Positions 48,890 to 60,974 of a stretch of DNA of 64,000 bases are shown in pieces. Position 1 is the stretch's first letter. Each line of letters begins with the position of its first letter. The stretch is from Pontederia crassipes (lineage: Eukaryota; Streptophyta; Magnoliopsida; Commelinales; Pontederiaceae): positions 72,058,118 through 72,122,117 of the forward strand of contig CM060190.1 in the NCBI GenBank assembly GCA_030549335.1. Reading direction: 5' to 3'. The position numbers were made by a program, and so were the translations under genes. The notes beneath the pieces are model-generated. The model was not told the origin of the DNA and searched no databases. It worked only from the letters and a program-made list of their open reading frames with translations.

Positions 48890-51800
48890 TACATTATTTG
48901 GATGAATATATTTGCAATAAAAGCAAATTAGATGGGATTAATGAGGAAAGACATGATGTTTTTTCGCCTGGATCAATAAAAGCATATTGTGCAGCATCAA
49001 CAAAAAGTTCAATCAAGGAAATCTTTTTGCAAGATCAATCGAAGAGTTGTGAAGCATGAAGAATGCATGATCCACTCAGATATCAAGAGTACAAAGTAGC
49101 AAAGTATATCATACATATGCTTTGGACAACATCATAGTCACTAGAATACCAATCACTACCATATTCGACATTCCTATTATTGAAAAATATTCAAAATTAT
49201 ATTCCTCATCTTTTTAAATTCTAATACAAGAGAATACAAGAGGTTTGTGAAACCCAAATTCCTTATCACACTTATTCCTCAAGTTTATTGTCCATTTTCA
49301 AATTATAAAAGTCGCACAATTCAAGAATCTCAAGTTTGAGACACTCATCAATGATAGCCTCAAGTCTAACATTAGTCAACTCACTATCATTAAAAATTTT
49401 TTTTTTATTTTTTTTTGTTTTTAATAGTCAGTCAAATTAAGAGAACATTTCTTGCATGTTATTAGTTATTGTAATGACCAAAACATTCATATTTGTCAAT
49501 AGAATACACATAAAAATTTTAACCGTGGACATTCTTGACAACCTGTTGGATAATTGCAATAAAAATGTTATCTAAATGAATATATTTGCAACAAAAGCGA
49601 ATTAAACAGGATCAATGATGAAAGGCAAGATTTTTTTGAACTTGAATCAATAAAAACACATTGGATAACATCAATAAAAAGTTCAAACAAGGAAATCTCT
49701 TTGCAAGATCAATTAAAGAGCTATGAAGCGTGAACAATGCATGATCCACTTAGATATCAAGAGTACAAAGTAGCAAATTATATCATACAATACAGACACA
49801 TTGGTATGTAGAAACAGACTAAAACCACATGTGAAAGGAAACTAGAAATATACCTCAGCTAAAAACTTTACATTTTGATTGAACTTCCTTATGTTTTTTA
49901 CAGTAGCGATTGGTTATTGGAATAGCAATCATTACCATAGTCAACATCCCTACTATTGAGGAAGATTCAGAATCATATTCCTCATGCTCATAAATCCTAA
50001 CACAACGACTCTAAGAAGTTATCGTGAAAGTCCGAAATCTTTTATCCCAACACACTTATTCCTCAAGTTATCGTTCGTTTTCAAATTATAACAATCGTGC
50101 AATTCAAGAATATCAAATTTGAGACACTTATTAAGGATAACCTCAAGTCCAACATTAATCAACTTATTGTCAATGATTTTTGTTTCTTTTTTTTTTGTTT
50201 TTTAATCGCTAGTCAAATTAAAAGACAACAATTCTTTCATGCTATTAGTTATTGCCATTGTCAAAGCATTCACATTTGTTAAATCTAGATTATTGGCATA
50301 GTTTGTCTAAACATAAAAATTTTAATTGTGGACATGCTTGACCAACCTGATGAATCTATTTGCAATAAAAATGTTATCTATATGTATCTATTTGCAATAA
50401 AAGCAAGTTAGACCGGGTCAATGAGGAAAGACGGGATGTTTTTTAGCTTGAATCAATAAAAGCATGTTGAGCAGCATCAATAAAAAGTTCAACTAAGGAA
50501 ATTTTTTTGAAAGATCAATCAAACATTTTGTGAATCATGAATAATGCATGATCCAATCAGGTACCAAGAACTCAAAGTAGCAAAGTATATCATACAATAT
50601 AGACACGTTTTATAAGAAAATAAACTAAAATCATGTTAAAGGAAATTAGAAACATCTAAAAACTTTACATTTTGATCAAACTTACTTCTGCGCTCAACAA
50701 TAGCAATTAGTCACTTGAATAGCATTTGCTACTATAGTCGAAATCCTTACTATTGAGGGGAGATTTAGAATCATATTCATCGTCCTCCTAAGTCCTAACA
50801 TAAAACACTCCAAGAGGTTAACGTGAAAGCTTGAAATCCCTTATCCTAACACCTTTATTCCTCAAGTTCTCATCCATTTTCAAATTGTAAAAATTGTGCA
50901 ATTCAAGAATCTCAAGTTTGAGTCACCTATCAAGGATAGCTTCAAGTCCAACACTAGTCAATCCATTCTTAGTCATTTCTTTTATTATTTGGTTTTTTAA
51001 AGTGCCAATCAAATTAAGAGATCCCAATTCTTACATATTGTAAGCTATTGCCATTGATAAAGCATTCACATTTGTCAAATTTTGATTACCAGCATAAAAG
51101 GATGTTTTTGAACCTATATAAATAAAAACATATTGGGAATCATCAATAAAAAATTCAACCAAGAAAATCTCTTTGCAAGATCAATCAGAGAGTTTTGAAG
51201 CATGAATAATGCATAATCCACTTTCATATCATGAGTACAGAGTAGCAAAGTATAACAGACACATAAGTATCTGTGAAAGGAATCCAGAAATTGACCTCAA
51301 CTAAAAGCTTTACATTTTGATCAGACTTCCTTCTGCTTCCGACATTAGCAATTAGTCACTAGAATAACAATCACTATCATAGTTGACATCTTTACTATTG
51401 AGAAAGATTCAGAATCATATTCCTCATCCTCCTAACAAAAGACTTCAAGAGGTTTCCGTGAAAGCCTAAAATCCCTTATCCAGCACACTTATTCCTCATG
51501 TTGTCATCCATTTTCAAATTGTTACAATCATGCAATTCAATAATATCAAGCTTGTGGCACTTATCAAGGATAGTCTCAAGTCCAACATTACTCATTGCTA
51601 GTCAATTTTTTTTGTTTTTTTTATTTTTTTGGAACTATCACTCAAATTAAGAGGCTACAATTCTTGCATGTTATTAGATATTATCATTGTCATAGTATCA
51701 ACATTTATCAATTATAGAGTACCGACATAGAATGATGATTTTGAGCCTCGATCAATAAAAACTTATTGCCCAACATCAATAAAAAGTTCAACCAAGAAAA

Positions 51801-52160
51801 TATCTTTGCAAGAACAATGAGAAAGCTGTGGAGCGTGAATAATGAATGATCCACTCATATTTCAAGAGAACAAAGTATATCATACAATACATACAAATTG
51901 GTATATGGAAGCACACTAAAATCACATGTGAAAAGAAGTTAGAAATATATCTAAGCTAAAAGTTTTACATTTTGATCAGATTTCTTTTTACTTCTGATAG
52001 TAGCAATTAGTCACCAGAATAGCAATCACTACCATAGTTAACATCCCTATTATCGAGGAGAGATTCGTAATCATATTCACCCTCCAAAAAGTTCCTAGCA
52101 AAGCTTGAAATTGCTTATCTCAACATATTAGGTTCTCATCCATTGTCAAAATATAACAAT
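48890..52160 (-). pseudogene. Tandem array of five decayed F-box/LRR second exons
   Basis: Five head-to-tail units of about 640-810 bp, each matching exon 2 plus 3' UTR of the F-box/LRR gene at 62.4 kb. The landmark matching CATGATCCACT plus GCAAAGTATATCATAC recurs near 49068, 49740, 50548, 51210 and 51848. The block matching the LRR segment LTNVGLEAILDKCLKLEIL (plus strand TCAAGGATAGCCTCAAGTCC) recurs at about 49350, 50130, 50930 and 51565. Pieces for CPQLKVF and ELAKRS are also present. None contains the F-box exon. All have many stops and indels. The last unit is partial. Confidence 0.85.
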
Positions 52161-53479
52161 CGTGAAATCCTATAATTGCTAAAGAGATAATAATATAATA
52201 ATAAAAATAGGAATTAGGAAGAATTACACTCGAAAAAAAATAGAGATCTCGGATATGGGCAGACAATCAACCCTCTCAGACTTGGTCATAGTCTCGATCA
52301 ACCTCCAATGGTCACACCTTTCTCCTCTCATGTCTGTAGAAACGCGCAATGCAGAAAGCCTAAACTTCAAGGCACACCCTAAGATGAAATATAGTGCAAG
52401 GACATCTCGAGCAGATAATTTGAGTTATGATAAAGTTTCTTCCAACTTCATGCCCATCTTCAAATTTTGGCCAAAGCTCAACCGACTATGGCAGATAAAA
52501 ATTAACACATCACATTTCAAGTTCTTGAGATTTGACCATATATAAAATCAACTTCCATGTGGCGCCTGATAAGCTTATAAGATAAAATCTAACTCCCCCA
52601 TGGCACCATACTTCTATCTTATATAGGATAAAATCACCTTTAACTATCAAGGAAGTTGGCGCCCTCAATTGATACCTCTTTATCCAATTAATGCCTTTGA
52701 TTTGAAGGATGTTTAGTTCCATTGATCCACTGTGGCACCTTGCAATTGATAGAATTATTGGGTGATAAAACTCTATGTATATAACATCTCAGTTGGTGAT
52801 AAACTCATCCCTTATCAGTTGGATCCAAATGATTTTAGAGCATTATAATTTATAATCCGAATGAGTTTAGCTCCTTAGATTCTTATGAATTTAGCTCCTT
52901 ATGAGTTTAGCTCCTTGTTGAGTTTAGATCCTTATGAATTTGACTCCTTGGGTTTTAGCTCCTTATGAATATGGCTCCTTAGGTTTTAGCTCCTTATAAG
53001 TTTGTCGGTAATTGACTTCAAATTCACATCTTGTCCACAAAATTTATCACCATGCAATCCACCCTTGTCCTCATATCCTCATGATTGATAATGATATTTA
53101 GCACCCTAAGTATTGCTCATATAATCCGAATTGCTCTGTTCCTTGTAATCATATAAAGATGGCTCCTTGTGATTAAATCACACATTAATTAATCACATTG
53201 ACTTTTAACCTACATAATAATCATAATTTAAATTAATTCGCCCAATTATTATAATATCAACATAATTATTAGTGGCAACAAAATAAATCCAGACTATGCC
53301 TAAAAGTAATATAAAATGATGCATGCCATGATCAAATTATAGAAAAATTAAATAAAATAATAGACTTAAATATGTTTTATTTTGCATACATCAATTTACG
53401 TAGCTCTTTTGTCTGCTTTGCATCACTAGCATCCTTTGCTTGATTAGCTCCAATTTGTTAAATATACATTTGATTCAAG
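52161..53479. other. Repeat-rich spacer, possibly LTR-derived
   Basis: The open frame at 52255-52545 has no recognised domain. At about 52862-53000 a degenerate short tandem repeat (TTAGCTCCTTATGAATTT-like, roughly 18-24 bp, six or so units) is visible. The context next to gypsy fragments suggests old LTR sequence, but paired LTRs were not found. Confidence 0.4.
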
Positions 53480-54660
53480 ATATCTTTCTTCCCTGATTTC
53501 ACTCCAACATGTCGATGAATGACAAGGCCTTCCATACAAAGCCTCAAATGGCATCATTAGTAAAGTGATAACTATTATTATAAGTATTCCACCAAAGGAA
53601 GATGTTCGTCATAATTTCCATGCCAATCTAAAACACAAGCTCTAAGCATGTCTTTAAGAGTTTAAATTATCATTTCACTTTGTTCATCGGTTTGAGGATA
53701 AAATGACGTGCTAAAATTTAGTTTTGTTACAAAAGCATTTTGTAAGTCTTTACAAAATCTTAAAGTGAATTTTGAATTTCTATCTGAAACAATGGATGTC
53801 GAAATTTCGTGCAAACAGATAATTTCATTCACATATAGTTCAAACATACTATCTGAATTGATTCACCTTCATAGGAACGAAATGAGCCGACTTCGTCAAA
53901 CGATCAACGACGATCCAAATTGCATCATGCGCCTTTCAGGTCCACGGTAGGCCCACTACAAAGTCCATGGTGACTTTTTATCATCTTGATTCCGGAATAG
54001 ACAATGGTCGAAGTTTGTCATAATATTTTCGGTGTTCAATCTTTACTTGTTGACAAACTATACACAGTCATGTACTTGACCACTTTCTTCTTCATGTCTT
54101 TCCACCAAAAATTACTTTGCAAGTTTTTTAGCATTTTGGTACTTTCGAGATGAATTAAGAATTCAGATTTGTATTACTCATCCAAGATCTCCCTTATTAA
54201 TTTTTTGTCCTTTGGAATTCACAAGCGTTTATTCTATCTAATTGCTCCATCTTCATCATATTCGAAGAGATTTCTTTCTTTTTTACAAACGTTGATCATC
54301 ATTGCATATTTAGAGTCTTTTCTTTGAGTTTCAATGATCCTTCCTACTAAACTTGACTCTATTACATGATGACACAAATGCTTAGAGCCCATTGTACAGT
54401 GTTATCCACAAAATTTCACTTGTGAACTCTTAAGAAATCAAGTAATCCTTCCTACTTTTGGTTCAATGCATCAGTCACTAGCTTTTCTCATATGGTACAA
54501 TATGACGAATTCATAGTTCTTAAGAAATTCAAACCATCTCCTTTGCCACATGTCTAAACTTTTTTGTGAAAACACATACTTCAAACTATTGCGATCCATA
54601 TATATTTCAAAGTCTTCACCATAGAACAAGTGCATCAAACTTGAGATTCTTGAATTGTTT
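53480..54660 (-). mobile_element. Ty3/gypsy pol fragment: RNase H to integrase
   Basis: Minus-strand frames, in order from 54660 downwards, show an RNase H-like part (DRNSLKYVFSQK, YEFVILYHMRKA), then an integrase core (HDAIWIVVDRLTKSAHF, STSIVSDRNSKF, FSTSFYPQTDEQSE) and the region after it. Several stops and shifts interrupt it. It is an old, inactive retrotransposon copy, not a host gene. Confidence 0.8.
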
Positions 54661-55440
54661 TTAGTTATTTTATTTTAGAAGATTATTATATGAAAGGGAA
54701 ATATTGTGAACCCTTATTTTATTATTAAATTTATTTTGACCAATTTTTAATTGTATTTAATGCTTTTAATTTAATTATTTGAATTTTTTAGTAATTACCA
54801 GTTTGTGGACTATTCGATTTCAATTTTTATTTAATTAAATTAAATAATTTATTGTGAAATTAATAATTGACACAGATTTAATGACTAGTGTGTGGATAAT
54901 TAGATTTGCGTAGTTTATTAATCTATACCAATTTATGAAGTGATTAATATTTTAGGATTTTCATTTTAATACATCTTAATTTTAATCTTATCCGATTGAA
55001 TACTAGTTTGTGGGATTTCAATTTTGATTAAATTTAAGATTGTTTGATTAAATAATGGATATACCAATTTGTGGAGTTTGTGATTTTACTCTTGTCAAGT
55101 TAATAATTTTTTAAAAAAATTAATCCATCTTAAGAAATTTAATTTATCTTTTTTGGTTCACACATTTATCCTTAGTTTGTTATTATCTTAAGACCTAACT
55201 TTAGCATCATTATCTCATTTTAATATTATCTTATTTTTAGTATTTTATTTTATAGTTACAAAACTTATTTTCAAAACCCTATGTTTTCCTCTCTTATTAA
55301 TTTGTAAGATCATATATTTGTATTAATAATAGTCCTAGTGGGTTCGACAACCTTTACACATTTTTACTATATTACTTGAGCAACTCGTGCACTTGCTATC
55401 GAATTTATTTTGTTATAAAATTTTACGCATCATGGGCCTA
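54661..55440. repeat. Degenerate repeats and an LTR-like end
   Basis: The phrase AC(C/T)A(G/A)TTTGTGGA recurs loosely at about 54797, 54880, 54938, 55007 and 55065. From about 55330 the text GTGGGTTCGACAACC...GCACTTGCTATCGAATT resembles the 3' part of a plant gypsy LTR. No paired LTR was located. Confidence 0.4.
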
Positions 55441-55930
55441 AGAAGAAGAGAGTAAATTTATGTAGGTGAACATGTCATGCTTAAAATTTTATCAACCAAT
55501 GGTGTTATGAGATTTAACAAGAAAGTAAAGTTGACACTATATTGGGCATTGAGATTCTTGAGAAAGTTGGAGAAGCGACTTACAAATTAGCACTTCCACC
55601 TTCATATGCAAGATTGCATAACGTCTTTCATGTATCAATGCTCAGAAAGTACGTTCATGATGAAGTAATGTGTTTCTGATAGAGGAGCCGAATATCAAAG
55701 AGAACTTATGTGGAGCGACGGATAGAAATTGATAGAAATTGTGGACTATTAAGTGAAATATCTCAAAAATAAGATTATACCTATGGTCAAAGTGGCATGG
55801 AATCACCATCATGAGCAAGAACCTACATGGGAGCTTGAGGATGAAATGCGAGAGAAGTTTTTGAAACTTTTTTATAAGTAATTTAGATTTCATAAAATTC
55901 GAGGATGGTTTTTTTATTTAAGGAGGATAG
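55441..55930 (+). mobile_element. Ty3/gypsy integrase C-terminus and chromodomain-like end
   Basis: Plus-strand frames show ILEKVGEATYKLALPPSY, LHNVFHVSMLRKYV and WNHHHEQEPTWELEDEM, the usual end of gypsy pol, with at least one frameshift. It is followed by a purine-rich AAGGAGGATAG (about 55921) and TTATAACA, the usual polypurine tract and LTR start. The orientation is opposite to the fragment at 53.5-54.7 kb. Confidence 0.78.
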
Positions 55931-56342
55931 ATTATAACATTTGACAAAATAGGAAAATAAAAAAGGAAAAAGACGGCCTGCTACCGCCCAAAGCCCACGT
56001 CAGCCCACAGGCCAATACAAAAAGTGTTATAACTTAAAAGTTAAAGCTACTCACGCTCGATGTCGGCTGAAAACTAAAACTCCATTTTAGCTACAGTAAT
56101 TTCCATTCACCACCCCAAGAGATCCCATTTGGCCGTCCTCCATATTGTCCATCTGCTACAGTGGCAGCTGAGGGGAACTCCCATTCCTTAGCTATGATAA
56201 GTCATACTCGCCCCTAATCACTCATTAATAATATATATGGATAAGTGGAATAAGTGAAATATGTGAAATATGTGACTCAATAATAAGTGAAATAAGTGGA
56301 ATAATATATATGCCCATGAATAAGTGGAATATGTGAAATTGT
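55931..56342. other. Probable gypsy 3' LTR remnant and spacer
   Basis: Follows the polypurine tract of the plus-strand gypsy fragment, so it is probably the start of its 3' LTR. The end cannot be set. A short tandem of AATAAGTGGAATA(A/T)GTGAAAT units lies at 56240-56340. Confidence 0.4.
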
Positions 56343-57302
56343 CAATGTTTTAAAAATCGGTTCGGACCGGTCGGTTCATCCGGTCCGATTGCGAACCGGT
56401 AAGAAAACCAGTCCGACTCAATAATAAAATCGGAAATGTTAAAGAATCGGGTTGACTCGAAAAAAATCAGAATAAACCGGATTGAACCGGTGAACCCGGT
56501 TTTTTTATTTTTTTAAAAATATATATGGAAATAATTTATTAGGGGATATTAAAGTTTAAAGTTACCAAATTATTTTAGATGGAATTGGAAGGCTACGAAG
56601 ATTGAGGGAGAAAAAAAAGAAAGTATTTGAAAAAAGAAAATAAAAGAAAATATGGTAGTGGGAGAGAATGAATAAAAAATGAAATATATTATTAAGAGAA
56701 TAATAAAATATGGAAAGTATTTATTAGGGGATATGAATGTTTAAATAATTTTATAAAATTGGAAAGTTTTGGACGTGAAAGTGAAAGGAGAGAAAAAGAA
56801 AAATATTTAAAATAAGAAAATAAAAGGAAAGATCTGGAATCCTTGACCAGAGGAAATAAATCAAAATAGAAACAAAATATTGATCAAATTAAATCAAAAG
56901 AGATATATGTGGAAAGAAAATAAATTTGCTAATAATATATTAGTAATAAATTTAGATTGAAATTGAAGTTAGATTATTATATTAGTAATAATAAAAAAAC
57001 TAGTAAAATAAAAGAGAGTTATATATGAAAAGAGAATAAAATTCGGTAATAATATATTAGTAAATAAATTTATATTGAAATTAAATTTATATTATTATAT
57101 TAGTAATAATAAAAAGAAATCTATTATTTAATTGGTTTTAATTATTTTTATAATAATTGATGTATTAAATTACTCTTAAATAATTATAAATAATATTATT
57201 ATATAAAAATCTGGTTCAACCAGTTGACTCCTGGTTGAACCGGTCGAACCTCGACTCGGTTGGCACGCCGATTCGATCTCCGATCCGATTTTTAAAACAT
57301 TG
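56343..57302. mobile_element. hAT-type MITE with ACCGG-rich ends, second copy
   Basis: A 960-bp element with inverted ends CAATGTTTTAAAAATCGG identical over 18 bp on both sides, flanked by GAAATTGT (56335-56342) and GAAATTAT (57303-57310), an 8-bp duplication with one mismatch. Subterminal regions carry many ACCGG and GGTTC words, as in the copy at 19 kb. The interior is AT-rich and has no transposase. Confidence 0.85.
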
Positions 57303-57649
57303 GAAATTATCAGGATGGAATCCCTTTTGCAATAAATATGAGAAGAGATTATTTGCATCTAAAATCCTTCCAGACTTGGACAACCCATAGATAACAACAT
57401 TATAAATGATATTCATGATAAACATAAGTATAATCAAACTTCATAAACATCACATCCAAACATTATAAATATCACATCCAAATAAAGCTTCAACATAACT
57501 AAACCATGTTCGTCCCTTGTATGCAAAAACTCCACTGTAACCTGCGAAAACAACTCGAAATTAAACTCCACTGCAACTTGCATAAACAACTCTAAATTAG
57601 TTAAATGAAATCTCACAAAAGAATAAAATCAATAAGACATAATTTAACG
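57303..57649. other. Spacer beside the FAR1-related pseudogene
   Basis: Contains a local duplication around ACATCACATCCAAA and AACTCCACTG(T/C)AAC(C/T)TGC. No gene recognised. Confidence 0.4.
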
Positions 57650-60070
57650 ACTAACGACGGTAATTAATTCTTGTATTCATCCTCATCATCTTCGTGCATG
57701 TCAACCACTTTCGCCTTGTTTTTCTTGTCATCATTTGCCTTATTTTAAATGAGAAGATAAATAAGAGTACATAAGAGTTAGCAAGGATTCTAAATTCATC
57801 AATATTTGGTGTTATGAATGTTCAAATACTCACCATTTTGCCTTTTGTTTTTGGACAAGTAGTTTTGTAGTGACCTAACATGCCACATTCACCTCATGTT
57901 CTCTTTTTAACTTCATTTTGTGACTTTCCAATTTCAATCCCAGCTTTAATCCTTCGAATTTTCTTAGGTCTTCCTTTGGATTTCACATATGATGGATCAT
58001 TAATCATAACATGTGATTCTTCTCTATCTTCATTTACAGTTGATTCACCGTAAAATGTGACACTTTCATCGAACCCACAACTTTAAAATTTTCAAATTTT
58101 TGAAGAACTTCATTTATAAGAGACATTCCAAAACTCAAATGATCATCCGATCGCAATCCAAAATTATGAACTCTCCAAATATTTGAGTGTCAAGCCCATT
58201 TCTTCAGATGTTGTCCATCTTTAGAAGTAGTTCCAAGGCTGTGAACTAAACGTGCTTTTAAATATCGAGCATCGATTGTCCAACGATGAATAATGTATTG
58301 ATATGGTAGACGTGTTATCTCTTTTTTGTTGAGGATATTCAAAATGTGGACACAAAAGATACATTCTTGTTCAAATTTTTTACAAGAACACCTTACCAAA
58401 ATTGTTCCCTGATTATTATATTCCATCATGTACCTTCCTTGATCTTCCATCCCCATTAAGTACACAGAGTACACAACTTGATTTGCATCTTTGGAAACTT
58501 TTTGTGATCGGTAATCATTCACAATATTGAACTCTTTTTTAAATTTATCAAATACACATTGTGTATACACCTTTCTCGCACGCTCTTCCAAGAGATGTTT
58601 AGAAGTTAATGCAAGCAAAGTGTTTAGATTTTTAAAATCCTCACGTTCTTCAGCTTCACGACGATAATGAAGGGCTTGATCATATTACACCACAAAGTCT
58701 ATTAAAGAAGTGTGAGAATTTACAAAGCCATCAAAGAAAGAATTCATGCTCTCTGCTATCTGAGATGAAGTCATGCCTGTAGAAAATATATCATTGAAAT
58801 ATACGGGTACCAAATAATAACGCTTACTAAACATGTTTGCTACCCAGTGATCCTCAGGGATGTCATATGATTGCTTCAATGCAATCCATTTCTCTTCACA
58901 CTCTTTGACGAACATTGGACCATATATCCATTTCTTAAAATCTCTTATAAAATTGCCAAGTGCACATAAATTACGCGTGTTAATCGTTGCATTTTTTTAT
59001 AATGTGCTAGATGCAAAATCGATGCCTTGTATTTGGAAATACTTTATGTTTGGCATTTCTAATAACAATATCTTGATCTATAATAATACAAATATGTTGT
59101 TTTTCATTCATACAATTTAACCATGTCCGAAACAACTACACGAATGTGTCCTCTGTTTTGTCTGCCAACAATGCACATCCAAATAAAGTAGACTCGATAT
59201 GATGATTAACTCCCGTGAAAGGAGCAAATGACATGCAAAACTTGTTAGTTCTATAAGTAGTGTAAAAAACTACTACATCCTCGAAAGTCAAATAATTATC
59301 CCTCAACCTACTGTCATCCCAAAAAACATTTCTTGCGGTGTTACTTCCATCCAACACCATTTCAAAACAGAATTCTAAATCATCATTTTTCTTTTGTTTG
59401 AAATATGCAATGACACACATGCATTCTTTACCAATATTGTTCGGTCTTCTTGCATTCAAATGATTTATACATTCTTGTGTTGTAACTGATGGAGCACCTG
59501 AGAAATTTAAAATCTTAGCAATTTTTGAAGGACCGAGACCAACTTCATCTAATATGGTAACGACATTGAACCATCACAAAACTTAGTATGCGATCACAAA
59601 TTCAAGACCTTTGACGGAGTGGCCAACATGTGATTATGTTGTTCATGAAACCTTTTTATAATCCACTTTTGGTTACATGTTTCACCGACTAACAAACGAG
59701 CTTCACAACCAATCCGATTTTCCCTTCTTCGTTTGACATCATTTCCAACATTTAGATTAAGATCCTTGTAACCTTCCTTGGAACAAACAAATAACCTACT
59801 AGAGAATTTTCTGGTTTCACTCGCCTTAATAAAAGATGCTTTTCAAACTGAGAATCCAATTGCTCTGGCATATACATTATAAAAATTATATGCTTCTTCA
59901 TGTGAATCAAATGTCATTCCTTCACATGGTTTGATATTAGTGTCTTCAGCCACTTGTTGAATTTCACTAAGTTTGTCAATAAAATTGTCATGGCATTCAG
60001 ATGACATTGTATCCATATCATTGTTCAGATTAGATGTCATTGGAAATTTGAAAATAAACCTAAAATGCAA
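57650..60070 (-). pseudogene. FAR1-related / MULE transposase pseudogene
   Basis: Read on the minus strand: a FAR1 DNA-binding domain (GMTFDSHEEAYNFYNVYARAIGFSV, then an in-frame TGA where arginine is usual), CEARLLVG and EQHNHMLATPSKV; the MULE transposase domain (FWDDSRLRDNYLTFEDVVVF, then YTTYRTNKF where the family has DTTYRTNK); APFTGVNHH, GCALLADKTEDTF, IIDQD, FPNTRHRFC; SESMNSFFDG-type AESMNSFFDGFVNS; a SWIM zinc finger CSC...CIFCVHIL near 58.3 kb; and a CGECGMLGHYKTTC zinc knuckle near 57.87 kb. Frames are split by several stops and shifts. It derives either from a host FRS gene or from a Mutator transposon; the two families are related. No terminal inverted repeats were found. Confidence 0.85.
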
Positions 60071-60339
60071 TAATTAAACTTGTTATGTTACTGTAGCAAC
60101 AAGACAACTAAGCAGCATACATAAGGTGTAACCTTGCTATAAAATTACTGTATACTAGATTCCTGGTAATTTATAAAGTAATCTACACTGACAATGCATA
60201 TGATTCCAGATATAAAACAAAATTTCGTATTGTTCATTTTCTCATGAGTTATATTTTGTGATCAATGTTATGTTCCATTTATCGAATCATATGGCGAACA
60301 ATTAATGCCAACCTCTGGGTCTGGGCGTTAAGTGTGTGA
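60071..60339. other. 5' flank of the FAR1-related pseudogene
   Basis: No coding or regulatory signal recognised. Confidence 0.4.
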
Positions 60340-60800
60340 TGTTACCTGAGGTGGAGGTCGTCGGGAGTCGGCCGAGGTGAAGGAATTCGTCGGGTGTCAG
60401 GTATGAGGTGTTGGGAGTTAGTCGACCGAGATCAAACCTTGAGGTCATAGTCGTGAGAGGGAGATCACAGCGGAGTGTCAGCAGAGGTGAAGGTCACCAG
60501 CGTGTCGAGAGTCGGCCGCACTGGAGGTCGGCGTTCAAGGGGCGCGGTCGAGGGCGAGTTCGTCAAGTGTCCTTTCGCCTGCCGTCGAGTGCCGAGATCG
60601 TGTTGTTGGCTTGTCCTTCGAGCAGCGAGATCGTCGAGCGACCTTTCATCTATCGTCGAGCGATCGAGCGACGAGATCGTCGAGCGACCTTTCATCTACC
60701 GTCGAGCGATCGAGCGACGAGATCGTGTCGTTGGCTTGTCCGTCATCTGCGAGATCGTTGAGCGGGGGAGACGATGGAAGATGTCGTGCTAAGGCATCAT
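60340..60800. repeat. GC-rich block with a 46-bp tandem repeat
   Basis: GC-rich compared with its flanks. A 46-bp unit beginning GAGATCGTCGAGCGACCTTT occurs twice at 60627-60718 with one visible difference, with diverged partial units on both sides (GAGATCGTGT(T/C)GTTGGCTTG). Low-complexity open frames across it on both strands are not supported as genes. A run of 13 or so G's follows at about 60807-60819. Confidence 0.7.
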
Positions 60801-60902
60801 TTTGGGGGGGGGGGGGGTTTCCTGAAAGAACTGGAAAGAGGCCGGTTTTTTACACTTTATTGGCCGATTTATTTCTCCTTCGATCTGGAGCGTTGAAGCA
60901 AG

Positions 60903-60972
60903 TCCTGATCCATTATAACGATCAGGATTTCAAGATTTTAGGGTGAGATCCATTTTAATGATCTCACCCTAA
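60903..60972. other. Pair of adjacent perfect stem-loops
   Basis: The first has the stem TCCTGATC/GATCAGGA with loop CATTATAAC (60903-60927). The second has a 13-bp stem TTAGGGTGAGATC/GATCTCACCCTAA with loop CATTTTAAT (60938-60972). The loops are similar, suggesting duplication of one hairpin. Function unknown. Confidence 0.75.
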
Positions 60973-60974
60973 TT

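Noticed and set aside
60408-60946. Overlapping Arg/Ser-rich frames
   Set aside because: They follow the 46-bp GC-rich repeat and exist in several frames at once.
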